Assembly: GCA_025642065.1 (NCBI GenBank)
Contig: JAODUP010000448.1
Coordinates: forward strand, 129,501-193,500
DNA length: 64,000 nucleotides
DNA from: Paralvinella palmiformis
Lineage: Eukaryota; Annelida; Polychaeta; Terebellida; Alvinellidae
Direction: 5' to 3'
The position numbers and the translations under genes were made by a program. The first letter of the stretch is position 1. Every line of letters begins with the position of its first letter. The notes beneath the pieces are model-generated. The model did no database searches and had not been told where the DNA came from. It saw only the letters and a program-made list of their open reading frames with translations. Positions 63,631 through 64,000 of the stretch are shown here, piece by piece.

Positions 63631-64000
63631 CAACCCTTTAGATGTACCTTATTATTCCATGTTTCAGCACACATCTCATCACAGACAGTACTATCATCAA
63701 GTGACACAGACAGCTAGAAATAAAATAATTAATATCAGACAAGATTACTTCAGGTGAGCTGGCTGATAACTCTGACAAATGGCACACACAAAACAGAATA
63801 GTTAAACAAACAAACAAACAAACAAACAAACAAACAACAGTGACTCTGGTTACCTTCCGTCTCTGTTTCGTGGCTTTGTGCGACAATGTCTCCACTATCT
63901 GCAGGGAATACATTAGCTTGTGTGGGTTTTCAGCATCCAGCAATTCCTCCCACTTGACCATGTCTTTGTTCGATCCCTCAAACTCTTTCTGTGAAGGCCA
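31415..64000 (-). CDS. USP34: USP34 ubiquitin carboxyl-terminal hydrolase, 3' part, 50 exons
   Basis: Giant cysteine deubiquitinase that removes ubiquitin from target proteins; in vertebrates it is linked to Wnt/axin control. I joined 50 exons by hand. All flanks are GT-AG except one GC-AG, every phase agrees, and the total of 6,225 bases (2,074 codons plus TGA at 31415-31417) stays in frame. Blocks match remembered human USP34 throughout, from KWEELLDAENPHKLMYSLQI at the window edge to a short acidic and basic C-terminal tail. The USP domain covers about residues 475-800 of this partial protein. Its catalytic Cys is in GATCY (codon 56384-56386, residue 482), its His in DGGHYYSF (codon 53331-53333, residue 747) and its Asp in FNDAEV (residue 771), so it should be active. 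The rest is helical-repeat scaffold. The 5' exons lie outside the window. The remembered human protein is 3,546 residues, so this is roughly its C-terminal 60%. Confidence 0.96.
35610..35800 (-). mobile_element. SINE family C, 3' part, with GAGT/GGGT repeats
   Basis: The minus strand has TTTGTGGGATATTTCC, GGATCATATGTCCTAAGTGT and GAACCCAAGCTAAATAAACC, ending in a CACTCACC-type satellite tail. The tRNA-like head is absent. Confidence 0.45.
36602..37536. mobile_element. Non-autonomous TIR transposon, copy 2 (USP34 intron)
   Basis: Collinear with the element at 26031-27001 over its whole length and in the same plus-strand orientation. The shared core includes ATATGCCCAGACAAAATATG and GGGGGCACCCTAAGGCTAAT. 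The left inverted repeat is mutated and the right end (GGGACCTATGG then TA) is partly lost, so this copy is older or more eroded. It sits between the USP34 exons at 37786-37899 and 35890-35994. Confidence 0.75.
38228..38405 (-). mobile_element. SINE family C, full-length copy in USP34 intron
   Basis: The minus strand has AATGGTTAGAGCACTGCACA (A box), GGTGTGAATTTG (worn B box), TGTGGGATGTGTCTCCC and GGACATATG-like blocks in the order of the copy at 2985-3125. A G tract interrupts it. Confidence 0.6.
38936..38962. repeat. CAA trinucleotide repeat
   Basis: CAA units in the intron just downstream of the USP34 exon with the GC donor (39004-39133). Confidence 0.8.
41037..41087. repeat. Perfect 21-bp inverted repeat with 9-base loop
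   Basis: The arms 41037-41057 and 41067-41087 are exact reverse complements (TCATGAAGATGAATGT in one, ACATTCATCTTCATGA in the other), with loop CGTTAAACA. It lies in the USP34 intron between exons 41388-41494 and 40639-40816. Confidence 0.85.
44893..44953 (+). mobile_element. SINE family A, 3' tail fragment
   Basis: Only the TTGTGCACAAAAGTGGCCAT tail and the ATC-rich end remain, in plus orientation. It ends about 30 bases from the USP34 exon 44986-45171, inside the downstream intron. Confidence 0.55.
45490..45835 (-). repeat. GAATTG-rich dispersed repeat, copy 2
   Basis: Inverted copy of the block at 20518-20775. It is longer, with more tandem CAATTCCAATTCCA units at both flanks. It lies in the USP34 intron between exons 46090-46254 and 44986-45171. 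Confidence 0.6.
49918..49981. repeat. Compound TA/GA microsatellite
   Basis: (TA)n at 49918-49946 passes directly into (GA)n at 49947-49981. It lies within 35 bases of the 5' splice site of USP34 exon 50016-50189. Confidence 0.85.
50430..50580 (-). mobile_element. SINE family C-like copy
   Basis: The minus strand shows a good B box (GGGTTCAAATCC) after ATTGCTTTGCTGCTGACTT, then GTGTCTGTGGGTTGTTTTG, similar to the other family C copies. In the USP34 intron between 50617-50670 and 50016-50189. Confidence 0.45.
52079..52118 (-). mobile_element. SINE family A, internal fragment
   Basis: AGGTAATGAGACGAAGTGAA and the following bases match the body of the SINE at 10441-10640. Head and tail are absent. 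Confidence 0.5.
59261..59330. repeat. AG microsatellite next to a USP34 donor
   Basis: Thirty-five AG units. On the transcribed strand this is (CT)35 starting eight bases into the intron after exon 59339-59463. Confidence 0.9.
62850..62992 (-). mobile_element. SINE family A-like, degenerate
   Basis: Blocks such as AAGATAACGAGGTAACTTGA and ACCTTCAGGTAC, and a relic of the tRNA head (GTCTGTGGCCAACTGCAGTA), keep the order of family A but with heavy divergence. Confidence 0.4.
63056..63091. repeat. TA microsatellite
   Basis: In the large USP34 intron 61257-63647. Nearby are a C tract (about 63309-63320) and (CA)n at 63591-63628. Confidence 0.85.
63804..63838. repeat. AAAC tetranucleotide repeat
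   Basis: About nine AAAC units, starting 15 bases into the intron after USP34 exon 63854-64000. Confidence 0.85.

Larger units (their letters stand above)
58042..64000 (-). other. USP34: USP34 exon map part 1: scaffold before the USP domain
   Basis: Exons in transcription order: 63854-64000 (cut by the window edge), 63648-63713, 61170-61256, 60425-60595, 59715-59838, 59339-59463, 59018-59173, 58744-58854, 58042-58221. They encode the helical region upstream of the catalytic domain. Recognisable stretches include ISCGGLIHLFNIFL, WLQECLACLLRLISQFAVGH and PGCRDYFWLVCRLMESLD, each with a counterpart in human USP34. The 60425-60595 exon carries an acidic and then a basic low-complexity stretch (DSSNDEGQESEEPSPRKRIKKQ), which could be a nuclear signal. 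The 59715-59838 exon ends one base into a codon, which the TG at the start of 59339-59463 completes. The 2.4 kb intron 61257-63647 holds no further exon that I can see. Confidence 0.9.

Overview
This window is animal nuclear DNA. It is AT-rich, packed with dinucleotide and tetranucleotide microsatellites, carries tRNA-derived SINEs, LINE tails, a decayed hAT transposase and a TIR element, and its genes have many short GT-AG exons. The repeat load and the proteins fit a lophotrochozoan invertebrate, most likely a mollusc. The species is an inference; nothing in the sequence names it.

Layout. (1) About 1-14.2 kb, minus strand: exons of unfamiliar genes. One has a probable signal peptide at 14,164 and at least seven phase-compatible exons down to 7,346. 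A second chain (6,976-5,158) includes a membrane anchor and a segment faintly like family 92 glycosyltransferases. One clean isolated exon lies at 2,096-2,371. I could not name these genes. (2) About 14.2-20 kb: microsatellites, LINE tails and a broken hAT transposase (17,592-19,228) with a LINE tail inserted into it. (3) 20,061-29,662, plus strand: a complete eight-exon gene for the Hsp90 co-chaperone AHA1 (AHSA1, 342 residues), with perfect heat-shock elements 60-100 bp upstream of its ATG. (4) 31,415-64,000, minus strand: the last 50 exons (6,225 coding bases, 2,074 residues) of the giant deubiquitinase USP34, including its whole catalytic domain; the 5' part of the gene lies beyond the right edge.

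AHSA1 and USP34 face each other tail to tail, with candidate poly(A) signals only about 110 bp apart. From what I know of the human genome, AHSA2P and USP34 are neighbours in this same arrangement on 2p15, so this looks like an ancient linkage. The introns of both genes hold copies of one TIR element and of one GAATTG-rich repeat, plus SINEs of three families. I found no operon, CRISPR array or bacterial-type system. The most novel material is the unnamed minus-strand gene set on the left.
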